Notes: a model not told the origin generated them from the letters alone. A stretch of 64,000 nucleotides of DNA from Streptococcus parasuis (GCF_021654455.1 NZ_AP024276.1:1860001-1924000), one strand, 5' to 3'; positions 14,243 to 23,255 are shown, numbered from the stretch's first letter. A program made the numbers and translations.

Positions 14243-16724
14243 CATTTGGGACATCAAGGATAACCTTATCCTTCGTAAAGACGGCTCCGTCTTTGCTATC
14301 TATCAAATCCCCTCGAAAGTCATTAATTCTGTTGATGGCAAAACAAAGGAAAAACACAAAGACCTTGTTTATACCGCTCTTAGTCACCTTAGAAATTATC
14401 ACGACTTTGAAATTCGTATGATTCCAATGGATTTAAACCTCTATGGGCGTTACAAGAAATTAGCTTTAGATATTGATTGGGATTCAGAAGTTGGTGACCT
14501 TGCTGACTACATTCTCAGTAAAACTATTGACCATTTAGAAACTGATATTGGACAACTCTATGAGTATCAGTATTATATTCTAGTCCCTTTAAAGTCTTTA
14601 ATGATTTCCATGGACTTAAAATCTGTAGTTTATGAGGGCTACCGCTCCTCACGTAACTTGGTACTGAATACTTTTGGTATTGGAGAAACGGTTCCTGTTA
14701 ATTGGGCAGAAACCTATCGAAATCAAAAAGAAGTCCTTGAAAACAATCTCTCCCTCCTTAATGCAAAACCACTAAGCACAAAAGAGAATATTTTTCTCCA
14801 TCGTCTTCAATTTATGAGAGGTCAATTTTACAATAAAGATGCTGAAATTGCACGAGTAGAAAATTCCATTGAAAACCTTGATGAAACTAATATCGAATTT
14901 GAGCATGTGAATATCATTAAATTGAACAACATGGGAGAAACGTCATATGTAGCTATGCTTCCAATCAACGGTTTACCCGAAAACATGTCTTACATTCATC
15001 TTCAAGAAGAATTACAAGCTATTCGCTTTCCTGTGGAATCAGACTTTAAAATTCAATTTTCTCTTCCAAAAGGTGTCTTTTCACTTCTAGGTAAAGCAAA
15101 GCGAGCAAGACAACGACTGAAAAATACTATATCAGAAGCTGAGGAAGTTGAAGATGTCCAAAAAGGGTCTGTCATTAAAAGTAAATTCTTACTAGAAGAC
15201 TTGCAAGGAAAATTTGATAAAGACGAACCTCTAGTAACTTATCTTCATACCTTAACTATCACGGCTTTTACTTTAGAAGAACTAAAAGCCAAATATGAAC
15301 TCCTATTTGCCACGCTAAATCAGCTGTCTATTGAGGTGGTTAGATCCAATGCAGACCAAGTTTATCTTTTCTATAAGAATAGAATGACTGAAACGCTTGA
15401 CCGTGAAGATAGAAATTTCCTACAATCCATGTCACTTAAAGCTTTCTGTGAAAATCTCTTCTTCATGACTAAGAAAATTGGAACAGACATCGGCTTTTCA
15501 ATTGGACGGATTGATAATCAAATTGATTCTTGGCAAGGAGACTATAAAAAAGCCATTGAGGCATCTTCTACTCCTGTCTTTACAAACTTACTTCAAGCCA
15601 ATAAGTTAGGAGTAAAGGATAAGTCAACCAATAACCCACATGTTGCAATTATAGGTGAAACAGGAACAGGAAAATCCTTCCTCACAAAACTACTCTTCAC
15701 TTATCACTCTTTCCTTAAAACCAAAATTCTTTATATTGACCCAAAAGCTGAAATGCGTAAACAGTATGAGAAAGTATTGAAAGAACATCAGGAAAAAGGT
15801 GATTTCAAAGAACTTCAAGATTATATCCAATCAATCAACTTCATCACGCTGGATGCTAGGGATGAAAATAATCACGGTGCCTTAGACCCTCTTGTTTTTC
15901 TTAAAGGTCAAGAAGCCCGTGACCTTGCGGACTCAATGATTGACACTTTGCTTGGTAAGGACAATAGTCTCAGAATCCGTAATGCCTATCTTAAAAGTCT
16001 AGATAAGTATCTAGCCAAACGAGAACGTGGAGAAAAAGTTGGTATGAAACAGGTCTTTCAGGACTTGATGAAACACTCAGATACCAGTGTTCAAGAGGCT
16101 GGAGATTTCCTATCAACGGCTGTTAATCAATCTATTTTAGCTCTTTGTTTTTCGGATGGTCAAAATGAAGGTATTTCCGTTGATTCGAAAATCACTATCC
16201 TAGAAATTAACGGACTTAACCTTCCAAGTGATAATCGCAACGTAGATTTGACTTCTGATGAAAAGAAAAGCCTAACCATCATGTATGCTTTAGGTTACTA
16301 CTGCACCAAATTTGGAAAACAAGATAGGACTATTGAAACAATTGAATTTTTTGATGAAGCATGGTTCTTTAACTCTACTACGGTTGGAAAACAAATTCTC
16401 AAGCGGATGAAACGGGTTGGACGTTCTGAAAACAACTTCTTAGTCTTCATTACGCAATCTGTCTATGACTTATCCAGTGAAGAAGATGGAACAGGTTTTG
16501 GTTCAGTATTTGCTTTCCTTGAAGACACTGAAATTGATGCCGTTCTCGACTATCTCAAGATTCCTAAAACGGACACGACCAAAGAATGGATTGGTAACAT
16601 GACCATGGCTCAATGTATTTATCTTGATACCTTTGGACGTAAAGAACGGATTACTGTAGATGGGATGTTCCCAGAAATCACTCAACTCTTTAATACAGTT
16701 GAAACAAAACTTCAAGCAGTATGA
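14226..16724 (+). CDS. VirB4-like ATPase of the conjugation channel (TcpF/ConE, Orf16-like)
   Basis: 832 aa, normal length for the family. Walker A is GETGTGKS (about residues 476-483). Walker B lies in IEFFDEAWFF (about 704-713). The last third has the usual RMKRVGRSENN...ITQS region. The protein is a peripheral membrane ATPase that powers assembly or DNA transport of the type IV secretion-like channel. RBS CGAAAGGAG lies within the tcpE gene. The next element is a Fic cassette, not the expected virB6 gene, so the operon is interrupted here. Confidence 0.92.
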   Translation: MNYQNNIWDIKDNLILRKDGSVFAIYQIPSKVINSVDGKTKEKHKDLVYTALSHLRNYHDFEIRMIPMDLNLYGRYKKLALDIDWDSEVGDLADYILSKTIDHLETDIGQLYEYQYYILVPLKSLMISMDLKSVVYEGYRSSRNLVLNTFGIGETVPVNWAETYRNQKEVLENNLSLLNAKPLSTKENIFLHRLQFMRGQFYNKDAEIARVENSIENLDETNIEFEHVNIIKLNNMGETSYVAMLPINGLPENMSYIHLQEELQAIRFPVESDFKIQFSLPKGVFSLLGKAKRARQRLKNTISEAEEVEDVQKGSVIKSKFLLEDLQGKFDKDEPLVTYLHTLTITAFTLEELKAKYELLFATLNQLSIEVVRSNADQVYLFYKNRMTETLDREDRNFLQSMSLKAFCENLFFMTKKIGTDIGFSIGRIDNQIDSWQGDYKKAIEASSTPVFTNLLQANKLGVKDKSTNNPHVAIIGETGTGKSFLTKLLFTYHSFLKTKILYIDPKAEMRKQYEKVLKEHQEKGDFKELQDYIQSINFITLDARDENNHGALDPLVFLKGQEARDLADSMIDTLLGKDNSLRIRNAYLKSLDKYLAKRERGEKVGMKQVFQDLMKHSDTSVQEAGDFLSTAVNQSILALCFSDGQNEGISVDSKITILEINGLNLPSDNRNVDLTSDEKKSLTIMYALGYYCTKFGKQDRTIETIEFFDEAWFFNSTTVGKQILKRMKRVGRSENNFLVFITQSVYDLSSEEDGTGFGSVFAFLEDTEIDAVLDYLKIPKTDTTKEWIGNMTMAQCIYLDTFGRKERITVDGMFPEITQLFNTVETKLQAV

Positions 16725-16732
16725 AGCATAGA

Positions 16733-16743
16733 TATGGTATAAT
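16733..16743 (+). promoter_or_regulatory. Extended -10 promoter of the Fic cassette
   Basis: TATG-G-TATAAT (16733-16743) is a perfect extended -10 element, 9 bp after the virB4 stop codon and 29 bp before the antitoxin ATG. There is no good -35 at 17 bp, which extended -10 promoters tolerate. It gives the cassette expression independent of the repressed transfer promoter, as a toxin/antitoxin pair requires. Confidence 0.65.
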
Positions 16744-16772
16744 AGACTTATAAAAATAAAGGAGACTTCCGT

Positions 16773-16961
16773 ATGACGTTTGATATAAACAAAGAAGAAT
16801 TGACAATCATGGGTGTTAAATTTGATAATTACGATGATTTCAATGCCGTATGGTACGCGGTTGGCTCTTCAATGATTGAAAATTACCAACCCACAGTTCA
16901 AGAAATTGAACATTTTAAAGCTTATATTACTAATAAGCGAAAGGAATTAAAACTTGGATAG
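16773..16961 (+). CDS. Fic antitoxin (VbhA-like, class I inhibitor)
   Basis: 62 aa, acidic. It carries the inhibitory motif (S/T)xxxE(G/N) of class I Fic antitoxins: S32-S-M-I-E36-N37. In known pairs the glutamate reaches into the ATP site of the Fic partner and blocks adenylylation. RBS AAAGGAG is 9 nt upstream. The gene overlaps the start of the Fic gene by 8 bp, so both are made together. The protein is otherwise a small three-helix type. Confidence 0.8.
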   Translation: MTFDINKEELTIMGVKFDNYDDFNAVWYAVGSSMIENYQPTVQEIEHFKAYITNKRKELKLG

Positions 16962-17565
16962 AAATAGATATGAAGGCTATGAGTATATTGACCCAGACAG
17001 TCTCTATACTTATCCAAATTCAAGTGTACTAAAAAATAAACAAGGAATCACCGACCCTGAAAAAGCCAGTCTAAATGAGCATATTCTGACAACTGAACGT
17101 ATTTTGGACTTAAACCTTAATCCTATTATGGTATATTCGGTCAAAGATATTCTAGCTATTCATAGATACATTTTTCAAGATACCTATGAATGGGCTGGCA
17201 ATTATAGACAGGTTAATATTTCAAAAAGTGGAAATGCTTTTCTACCTATTCAGTCCTTTGAATCGGGTGAAATGTACCTCAATAGCCTAATAACTGAATT
17301 TCATGAGAAAGCAAATTCAAGGGATGAGCTGATCACTTCTCTTTCAAAAATTTTAGATAATCTCAACTACTTCCATCCTTTCAGAGAAGGTAATGGCCGT
17401 ACTCAGAGGGAGGTTATTAGAGTTCTAGCATTTTCAAAAGGCTTTATGGGACAAATTGCTCCTGAAATAAATGCAGAAGTTTATAATCTCTATATGGATG
17501 GAACAGTATATGGGGACCTTGAAAAATTAGAACAACTTTTTGATAAGATATTAATTAAAATTTAA
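16954..17565 (+). CDS. Fic-domain AMP-transferase (toxin)
   Basis: 203 aa. The catalytic motif HPFREGNGRTQR (residues 141-152) matches HxFx(D/E)GNGRxxR in full, so the enzyme should be active. The flap region is near YEWAGNYRQVNISKSGNAF (residues 80-98). The start is TTG at 16954, with AAGGA upstream and an overlap with the antitoxin stop. Fic toxins of this class adenylylate topoisomerases or other targets. The cassette may stabilise the ICE or act against recipients or phage; a C-terminal secretion tail is not apparent. Confidence 0.88.
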   Translation: MDRNRYEGYEYIDPDSLYTYPNSSVLKNKQGITDPEKASLNEHILTTERILDLNLNPIMVYSVKDILAIHRYIFQDTYEWAGNYRQVNISKSGNAFLPIQSFESGEMYLNSLITEFHEKANSRDELITSLSKILDNLNYFHPFREGNGRTQREVIRVLAFSKGFMGQIAPEINAEVYNLYMDGTVYGDLEKLEQLFDKILIKI

Positions 17566-17576
17566 TATTCGATACT

Positions 17577-17601
17577 AGCACCTCAATCAAGGTGCTTTTT
17601 T
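17577..17601 (+). terminator. Terminator of the Fic cassette inside the transfer operon
   Basis: Stem AGCACCT (17577-17583) / AGGTGCT (17590-17596), 6-nt loop, then a run of six T. It follows the Fic stop by 12 bp and precedes the virB6 gene by 30 bp. Transcripts from the main transfer promoter must read through it, or virB6 and the hydrolase need another promoter. Confidence 0.75.
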
Positions 17602-17631
17602 CATACCCAAGTCATAATAGAAAGGAGACCA

Positions 17632-19533
17632 ATGAAACACAAACGAGTAAAACTCTTATCGATTATCAGTTTATTTGTTAGTTCTCTCATCACAAGCATA
17701 ACCGTATCTGCTTCTGATGTTGATTACACCTATGTCAAAGATAACCTATCCCAAATTACAAGTAAAGTTTGGTTTAAAGACTCATGGTTTGGTTTAGATA
17801 CTGCTATGCTATACCTTATCAATAAAATGGTGCAGGCTGTCTTCTGGGTGGCCAAATTCTTTTTTACCATTTTTGCGTCAATTTATGACAAATTAGTAGA
17901 ATCCCCTGAACTTTTTGCATCCTATGTTTCTGATATTATATCAGCTACTGCTTCTATTTTTAAAAGTCTAGAAGGTGTTCTACTTCCACTGGTTGGAGCA
18001 AGCATGGCTACCTATCTTGCCTATGTTTACTTTGTCAAGCATGGGTCATTCTTTAAGACCTTGATAAGACTATTACTAGTCTTCGCTTGTTCCATTTTGT
18101 TTTTCTCTAAGTACAGTGATGGTACTTATGTTGTCACACGATTTTATACGAATACTACTTCTGTCACAACAAACCTCTCTTCGACTGTTACCAAAAGCCT
18201 AACAGGAACGAAACTCACCACTCCAAGTTCTGATGGTGCTTTAACAGAATACGCCAAGTCTGCTATTTGGAATCCTTACAGCTATATGAACTCTGATACC
18301 GCCGATACTGACAACGGTTTTTCTTTAACAGATGAAGAACTGAAAAGCTTAGTTGATTACAATGATGGTGATGATGATTTCAAAGTCTCTAACGGCGATA
18401 AAGAAACACCCATCAAAGATGTCGCTGGTAGTGAAGATGACCCAAAAAACTCTATGCTTAAATCCAATTGGGGAGCTATGTTCTCCTATGCCATAGTAGC
18501 AGTTCTTGAATCACTCCTCATGGGCTTAATTCTGATTTTCTTTGCATTAATGCAATTTGTTTTAAACGTCACGCTACTCATTCTCTTAGTCTTTACACCA
18601 TTTGCCTTAATCTTTGCGATGGTACCAACATTTGAGAATATCCTCTTTAACATGACTAAGAAACTAGGCGGAACCATTATTCTCTCTGGTCTGATGACCT
18701 TACTAGCAACCATTGCCCTCTACTTTAATAACATTCTAACGACCATTACTACTGCTATCGGTTTTGAAAATATGATTGTGGGTTATGTATTAAAGGCTAT
18801 CGTATTAGTTATCCTATGGAAAAAACGAGACTACTTCTTGTCAATTTTGACAGCTAATCGCATCCGCCATATTTCTAACCGCTTTACTCAACGTATTGAT
18901 AAAGCTGGGCGAAAGCTCCAAGATAATACATTGGGACGTGTCCAAAAGAATACACAAGCAAAATTGGCTGTTGCTGGCAGTGTTTTAGCTGGTTCAACTA
19001 TCCTTGCCAAAGAAGGGTTGAAAGCTAAAACCAGACAAGTATCTAGTACCACCTATCAAAATACTGGTCAAGCCATTTCAGATTCTCTAGCAAAGTCTAA
19101 AGCCAAACGAGCTGAACAGCATGGTGAAAGTTATGACCTTGCCTTTAAGGAGGCAAAAGCTCAACAAGCACACCGAAGTGAGCAAATGTCATCTACTTTC
19201 CTTAACCTCAGACGTGGATTAAAAAATGCAGAGTATGGAATTTACTATGCCAAGTCAGTCGCAACCAATGATGATCAAGATAAAATCAAGGCGAGTGAGG
19301 CACGCAACCGCTCTGAGGAACTCGGACAAGCTATTCAAGAAAAACGAATACGAGTATCTCAACTCCGTCAATCTGCTCATAACCAGAAGTCTAAAGAAAG
19401 ACTTCAAGAGCAACGCAGAAAGCGTCAAGAACGTCCTGTAAGCCATTTTAAACACTATCTCGAAAAAGAGAAAGCCATGCGTGACCAGCTATCTCATTTA
19501 CAGCCAAAAACATTTAGAACTCAGGAGGTGTGA
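17632..19533 (+). CDS. VirB6-like polytopic mating-channel protein (Orf15/TcpH-like)
   Basis: 633 aa. A signal-like segment (residues 8-27) comes first. Several membrane segments follow (about 62-85, 100-125, 140-158, 285-320, 325-345, 355-375, 385-400). The last 230 residues are a basic, coiled cytoplasmic tail (KAKRAEQHGESYDLAFKEAKAQQ). This is the layout of the VirB6-like proteins of Tn916/ICESt3 elements. RBS AAAGGAGA. The stop overlaps the start of the hydrolase gene (19530-19533). Confidence 0.82.
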   Translation: MKHKRVKLLSIISLFVSSLITSITVSASDVDYTYVKDNLSQITSKVWFKDSWFGLDTAMLYLINKMVQAVFWVAKFFFTIFASIYDKLVESPELFASYVSDIISATASIFKSLEGVLLPLVGASMATYLAYVYFVKHGSFFKTLIRLLLVFACSILFFSKYSDGTYVVTRFYTNTTSVTTNLSSTVTKSLTGTKLTTPSSDGALTEYAKSAIWNPYSYMNSDTADTDNGFSLTDEELKSLVDYNDGDDDFKVSNGDKETPIKDVAGSEDDPKNSMLKSNWGAMFSYAIVAVLESLLMGLILIFFALMQFVLNVTLLILLVFTPFALIFAMVPTFENILFNMTKKLGGTIILSGLMTLLATIALYFNNILTTITTAIGFENMIVGYVLKAIVLVILWKKRDYFLSILTANRIRHISNRFTQRIDKAGRKLQDNTLGRVQKNTQAKLAVAGSVLAGSTILAKEGLKAKTRQVSSTTYQNTGQAISDSLAKSKAKRAEQHGESYDLAFKEAKAQQAHRSEQMSSTFLNLRRGLKNAEYGIYYAKSVATNDDQDKIKASEARNRSEELGQAIQEKRIRVSQLRQSAHNQKSKERLQEQRRKRQERPVSHFKHYLEKEKAMRDQLSHLQPKTFRTQEV

Positions 19534-20639
19534 ACATGAAAACAATCAAACGATTTAGCCTTCTGAGCATCCTATTAGCACCACTTTTAGCGGTGCTTTT
19601 TCTTTTTGTAGGGGCTAGTTCATCCATCTCAACTAGCTCTGCTTCTACAGTTAATGGTTTGACTTATGTCGACCATTGGTCTGATGGTGACGCTTATACC
19701 CATAATCTGTTAAGCCATCGTTATGGGATTACCGCTGAACAATTAGATGGCTTCTTAGATTCTACAGGAATCGCCTATGACAAGAACCGTATCAATGGAA
19801 AATTCCTACTAGAATGGTCTCAAAAATCTGGCTTAGATGTCCGAGCGATTGTGGCGATTGCTCAGATGGAAAGCTCCTATGGAACTGCTGGAGTTGCCAC
19901 TAAGTCAGGTGCTAATATGTTTGGCTACGGTGCTTTTGATTCAAACCCTGACAATGCCACAAACTTTAATGATGAAACTGCCATAGTGGCACTAACCAAA
20001 CAAACCATCATTAATAATCGCAATGAAACCTTCAAAATCCAAGATGAAAAAGCTCAAAAGCATGCCAAAGGAACACTCAATGTAGCTAGTGACGGTGGAG
20101 TGTACTTCACGGATACTTCTGGCTCAGGAAAAAGGCGAGCCGAAGTTATGGAAAAGTTGGACAAATGGATTGACGACCACGGAGGAACACCAAAAGCACC
20201 CCAAAATACTTCTAAAACAAGAGATGGAGGCGGAGTTACTTCTGGAGATATACCAGCAGGTTATAGCTTAACAAAAGCCATTAATACCTCTGGATATAGT
20301 GCAGGCACTTATCCTTGGGGACAATGTACGTGGTTTGTCTGGAATCGTGCGAAAGAGCTTGGAATCACCTTTGACCCTTATATGGGGAATGGAGGAGACT
20401 GGAAACATAAAGTAGGCTATACCACAACAAGCACTCCTACTGAACATAGTGCTGTTTGTTTTTCACCGGGACAAGCAGGTGCAGACTTAACCTACGGACA
20501 TATCGCCTTTGTGGAGCAGGTGAAATCTGATGGAACTGTTCTGATATCAGAATCAAATGCACAAGGCTTAGGAGTCATCTCTTACCGAATATTTGACGCC
20601 ACAACCGCCAAACAATTGACTTATGTGATTGGAAAATAA
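19530..20639 (+). CDS. Bifunctional cell-wall hydrolase (glucosaminidase-like + CHAP), VirB1-like
   Basis: 369 aa. An N-terminal membrane/signal segment (about 8-28) is followed by a GH73/lysozyme-like domain (about 80-205; VRAIVAIAQMESSYGT with the catalytic-region glutamate). A linker follows, then a CHAP peptidase domain (about 255-369) with GQCTWFVWN (catalytic cysteine) and YGHIAFVE (catalytic histidine). It opens peptidoglycan locally for the mating channel, the role of CwlT/Orf14 in related ICEs, where the second domain is often NlpC/P60 instead. RBS CAGGAGG. Confidence 0.85.
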   Translation: MNMKTIKRFSLLSILLAPLLAVLFLFVGASSSISTSSASTVNGLTYVDHWSDGDAYTHNLLSHRYGITAEQLDGFLDSTGIAYDKNRINGKFLLEWSQKSGLDVRAIVAIAQMESSYGTAGVATKSGANMFGYGAFDSNPDNATNFNDETAIVALTKQTIINNRNETFKIQDEKAQKHAKGTLNVASDGGVYFTDTSGSGKRRAEVMEKLDKWIDDHGGTPKAPQNTSKTRDGGGVTSGDIPAGYSLTKAINTSGYSAGTYPWGQCTWFVWNRAKELGITFDPYMGNGGDWKHKVGYTTTSTPTEHSAVCFSPGQAGADLTYGHIAFVEQVKSDGTVLISESNAQGLGVISYRIFDATTAKQLTYVIGK

Positions 20640-20658
20640 ACAAGGAAAGGAATAAGCT

Positions 20659-20925
20659 ATGCAAGTTATTTTACAAGAAGAACAAGTGACTGAAATTCAA
20701 AATCTTGTCAGCCATATTATTGAAGATGAAATTGAAAAATTTAGAGAAGATAATGGGGTGAATAGTCCATTTCTTAACAAGAAACAAGCCTGTACCTATC
20801 TAGGGGTATCTAATAATACGCTAGATACATGGATAATCCGTGGTTTACCAACCATTCGAATTGGAAAAACAATCCGTTTTGACAAAGGCGAAATTCGTAA
20901 ATGGATGAACCAATTGCAGAACTAG
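20659..20925 (+). CDS. Excisionase (Xis), HTH type
   Basis: 88 aa. The C-terminal half is a MerR/excisionase-type HTH (LNKKQACTYLGVSNNTLDTWIIRGLPTIRIGKTIRF). It lies 19 bp after the hydrolase gene and 12 bp before the integrase gene. It should bend the attachment site and direct the integrase to excision. Its place at the end of the transfer operon means that excision is switched on together with transfer genes. RBS AAGGAAAGGA. Confidence 0.82.
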   Translation: MQVILQEEQVTEIQNLVSHIIEDEIEKFREDNGVNSPFLNKKQACTYLGVSNNTLDTWIIRGLPTIRIGKTIRFDKGEIRKWMNQLQN

Positions 20926-20937
20926 AAAGGTCTTATT

Positions 20938-22155
20938 ATGGCAATTAAAAAATTGAAGACAGGAAGCTACCAACTGAAACTTTATATCCCACATGATATG
21001 CAGAAAAAGCTAGGCATGGGACAATACTATGTCAAAAGATTTAAAACGAGAAAAGAAGCTAAGTTGGCAGAATCTGAAGTCCTACTCAAAATTTCTGATT
21101 TACGAGCTGGACGTGATGTAAACTTTGCGCAAAACGAAATGACATTCAAAGAGTTCTATGATCATTACTGGCTTAATGCCTATAAAGCTGGTCAGACTAC
21201 AAATACCAACACTCCACCTGTTACTAGTACAGTTTTTCAAACTGAAAACATGTTTCGATTACACATTCTCCCAATGTTTGGCAAGTACTCACTAAAATAC
21301 CTTATGAGTAATAAGCAATTAGTTCTGAACAAACTTACCAATAAAGCGAATGAATATGCCAACTTTAAAGTCATACGGAGCTATGTCAACTCCGTATTTG
21401 ATTGGGCAGAGGAATTAGAAATGATAGAGGGAAATAGATTGAAAAAAAGTATTAGTCGTATAAAACCTGTTAAAAAAGTACAAATTGAACGAGAAAAAGA
21501 TGAGGAGGAGATGTACTTGGATGGGCATGAATTATCTCAATGGTTAAATGCCGTTGAAGAAGACCTGATTAATGGCGACCTTACCTATATGGATTACACC
21601 CTTTTCTACACAACCTTTTTGCTTTCAGACAGGAAATCTGAGACTTATGCTCTTCAATGGAAACATATTGATTTTGTTAACAATAAAATTTACATTGTTC
21701 AGGCTCTAGATAGGTTTGGTAATGTCAAAGCTACCAAAGGCGAGAAAAAGACAAGTTTCATTGTCTCTAAACTTCTAATGACCATTCTTGAAAAATGGAA
21801 AGAAGAACAAAAAATAATACTTAAAAGATACAAAATTCGGCAAACTAATAAACAGTTTGTCTTTACTTACGAAGACAGAAAAGGACGTGTCAATCAAAGA
21901 CTTCATATTGATTATCTGAACTATAGAATGAATTCTGTAGAAAGACGTCACCCTGAGCTAACTCACGCTACACCTCATATGTTACGTCACACAGGAGCTT
22001 CATTAGCTAAATTGGCAGGATATTCACTTAGTCAAATTTCAGAAGCACTAACTCATAGCGATTCTGAAACAACAAAAGGCTATATTAATGTCATTGAAAC
22101 AATACCAAAAACAGTTGGAGAAATTGCTTTAGAAAATCTTCCTAAAAACCAATAA
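20938..22155 (+). CDS. int: Tyrosine integrase of the ICE
   Basis: 405 aa, Tn916-type length. An N-terminal arm-binding part (about 1-60) and a core-binding SAM-like domain (about 68-165) are followed by the catalytic domain with R231 (LLSDRKSETYALQW), H347-xx-R350 (HMLRHTG), H373 (LTHSDSE) and nucleophile Y382 (GYINV). All key residues are present. It catalyses recombination between attICE and the 3' end of rpsI. The gene ends about 110 bp from the rpsI stop codon, as usual for ICE integrases adjoining their attachment site. Confidence 0.93.
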   Translation: MAIKKLKTGSYQLKLYIPHDMQKKLGMGQYYVKRFKTRKEAKLAESEVLLKISDLRAGRDVNFAQNEMTFKEFYDHYWLNAYKAGQTTNTNTPPVTSTVFQTENMFRLHILPMFGKYSLKYLMSNKQLVLNKLTNKANEYANFKVIRSYVNSVFDWAEELEMIEGNRLKKSISRIKPVKKVQIEREKDEEEMYLDGHELSQWLNAVEEDLINGDLTYMDYTLFYTTFLLSDRKSETYALQWKHIDFVNNKIYIVQALDRFGNVKATKGEKKTSFIVSKLLMTILEKWKEEQKIILKRYKIRQTNKQFVFTYEDRKGRVNQRLHIDYLNYRMNSVERRHPELTHATPHMLRHTGASLAKLAGYSLSQISEALTHSDSETTKGYINVIETIPKTVGEIALENLPKNQ

Positions 22156-22164
22156 GGCAAATAT

Positions 22165-22188
22165 CAGGCAGTTTTTCAGGCAGTTTTT
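22165..22188. repeat. Tandem 12-bp repeat at the ICE right end (possible integrase arm sites)
   Basis: CAGGCAGTTTTT occurs twice in direct tandem (22165-22176 and 22177-22188), 10 bp after the integrase stop and about 75 bp from the rpsI end. Tandem short repeats near element ends serve as arm-type binding sites for Tn916-family integrases. This role is inferred from position. Confidence 0.45.
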
Positions 22189-22199
22189 TAATTTTTGGT

Positions 22200-22237
22200 C
22201 AAAAAAAGACACCCAAGAGAGAACTCTTGAATGTCTT
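22200..22237 (-). terminator. Terminator downstream of rpsI, lying in ICE DNA
   Basis: On the minus strand there is a long stem AAGACA..CAAGAG / CTCTTG..TGTCTT (22237-22206) with a 4-nt loop and two small mismatches, followed by a run of T (22207-22201). It lies beyond the rpsI stop on the element side. The ICE thus provides a terminator for the rplM-rpsI operon and keeps host transcription out of its integrase region. Confidence 0.8.
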
Positions 22238-22261
22238 GAAACGTTGATATATCGCTGATAA

Positions 22262-22654
22262 TTAACGTTTTGAGAATTGTGAAGCTTTACGAGCTTTCTT
22301 AAGACCTGGTTTCTTACGTTCAACCATACGAGCATCACGTGTAAGAAGGCCTGCGCGTTTCAATGAATCGCGGAAGTCTGGGTCTACTTGAAGCAATGCA
22401 CGCGCGATACCGTGACGGATCGCACCTGATTGACCACCGTAACCACCACCGTTCACGTTAACGAAAACGTCGTATGAACCTTGTGTTGAAGTTACTGCGA
22501 ATGGTTGGTTGATAACCAAACGAAGGTCAGCGTGTGGGATGTACTCTTCTACATCTTTTTTGTTTACTGTGATTTTACCAGTACCTGGGACCAAACGTAC
22601 GCGTGCAACCGCGTTTTTACGACGACCAGTACCTGTGTATTGTGCTTGTGCCAT
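22262..22654 (-). CDS. rpsI: 30S ribosomal protein S9
   Basis: 130 aa, full length. It starts [24 protein letters not shown] and ends with the conserved basic tail [12 protein letters not shown], whose final residues contact the decoding site. The integrated element has left the reading frame intact. It forms an operon with rplM, 19 bp apart. The 3' end is the ICE attachment site. Confidence 0.98.
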   Translation of the reverse strand: MAQAQYTGTGRRKNAVARVRLVPGTGKITVNKKDVEEYIPHADLRLVINQPFAVTSTQGSYDVFVNVNGGGYGGQSGAIRHGIARALLQVDPDFRDSLKRAGLLTRDARMVERKKPGLKKARKASQFSKR

Positions 22655-22673
22655 TTAGATTACGTCCTTTCCC

Positions 22674-23120
22674 TTAGATAAGACCTGAAATATCAAGTAC
22701 TTCTGGTTGTTGTGCAGCGTGAGTGTGCTCGCTACCCACAAACACTTTCAATTTCATGCCTTGTGCACGACCAAGTGTGTTGTGTGGAAGCATACCTTTA
22801 ACTGATTTTTCAATCAAACGAACAGCGTTTTTAGAACGCAATTCACCAGCTGTGATTGATTTCAAACCACCTGGGTGCAATGAGTGAGTGTAGTACACTT
22901 TATCAGTTGCTTTTTTACCAGTCAATTTCACTTTCTCAGCGTTGATGACGATAACAAAGTCACCAGTATCAGTGTGAGGTGTGAAAGTTGGTTTGTTTTT
23001 ACCACGAAGAACGCTAGCAACTACTGCTGAAAGGCGTCCAAGCGGTACATCAGTAGCGTCTACTACATACCATTTACGTTCAACTTGGCCTGGTTTAGCC
23101 ATAAATGTTGTTTTGTTCAT
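22674..23120 (-). CDS. rplM: 50S ribosomal protein L13
   Basis: 148 aa, full length. It starts [32 protein letters not shown] and contains the conserved [16 protein letters not shown] segment. It is the first gene of the rplM-rpsI operon and is preceded by a leader RNA with a typical Firmicutes L13 leader layout. RBS AGGAGAAATC. Confidence 0.98.
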   Translation of the reverse strand: MNKTTFMAKPGQVERKWYVVDATDVPLGRLSAVVASVLRGKNKPTFTPHTDTGDFVIVINAEKVKLTGKKATDKVYYTHSLHPGGLKSITAGELRSKNAVRLIEKSVKGMLPHNTLGRAQGMKLKVFVGSEHTHAAQQPEVLDISGLI

Positions 23121-23225
23121 GATTTCTCCTATACGAATCGTTTTTGTTTACTAGGCGGATGTTCCGTTCCGCGGGTATTTGGAAGGTTCCGGGGCCTTTC
23201 AAATGGGGTAAACAATACCGTCTAC
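23121..23225 (-). ncRNA. L13 leader (autoregulatory ribosomal protein leader)
   Basis: The roughly 100-nt leader between promoter and rplM start is GC-rich and palindromic on the minus strand: GTTTAC...GTAAAC enclosing segments such as CCCCGG, CCGCGGAACGG and CCGCC. It has the place and size of the L13 leader family of low-GC Gram-positives, where L13 binds its own mRNA. Identification is by position and visible pairing. Confidence 0.6.
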
Positions 23226-23226
23226 C

Positions 23227-23255
23227 ATTCTATCAAATATGGTGGTTCTCGTCAA
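23227..23255 (-). promoter_or_regulatory. Promoter of the rplM-rpsI operon
   Basis: On the minus strand: -35 TTGACG (23255-23250), 17-bp spacer, -10 TAGAAT (23232-23227). It lies 107 bp before the rplM start, which leaves room for the leader RNA. Confidence 0.75.

Larger units (their letters stand above)
1..22261. mobile_element. Integrative and conjugative element (Tn916/ICESt3 superfamily) at the 3' end of rpsI; left end outside the window
   Basis: The block holds an excisionase and tyrosine integrase (20659-22155) ending about 110 bp from the rpsI stop codon. Upstream is a full Tn916/ICESt3-type transfer operon (7178-20639), and left of that a regulation module of two repressors plus cargo. 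The gene order DUF961, DUF961, FtsK, oriT, Rep_trans relaxase, TcpC, TcpE, VirB4, VirB6, cell-wall hydrolase, xis, int is diagnostic of this superfamily. The right junction must lie at or just beyond the last rpsI codons (22262-22285). I looked for a second copy of the rpsI 3' end (TTCTCAAAACGTTAA and its complement) in 1-7100 and found none. The left end is therefore probably before position 1, or an older element abuts here. The right boundary is inferred. Confidence 0.85.
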
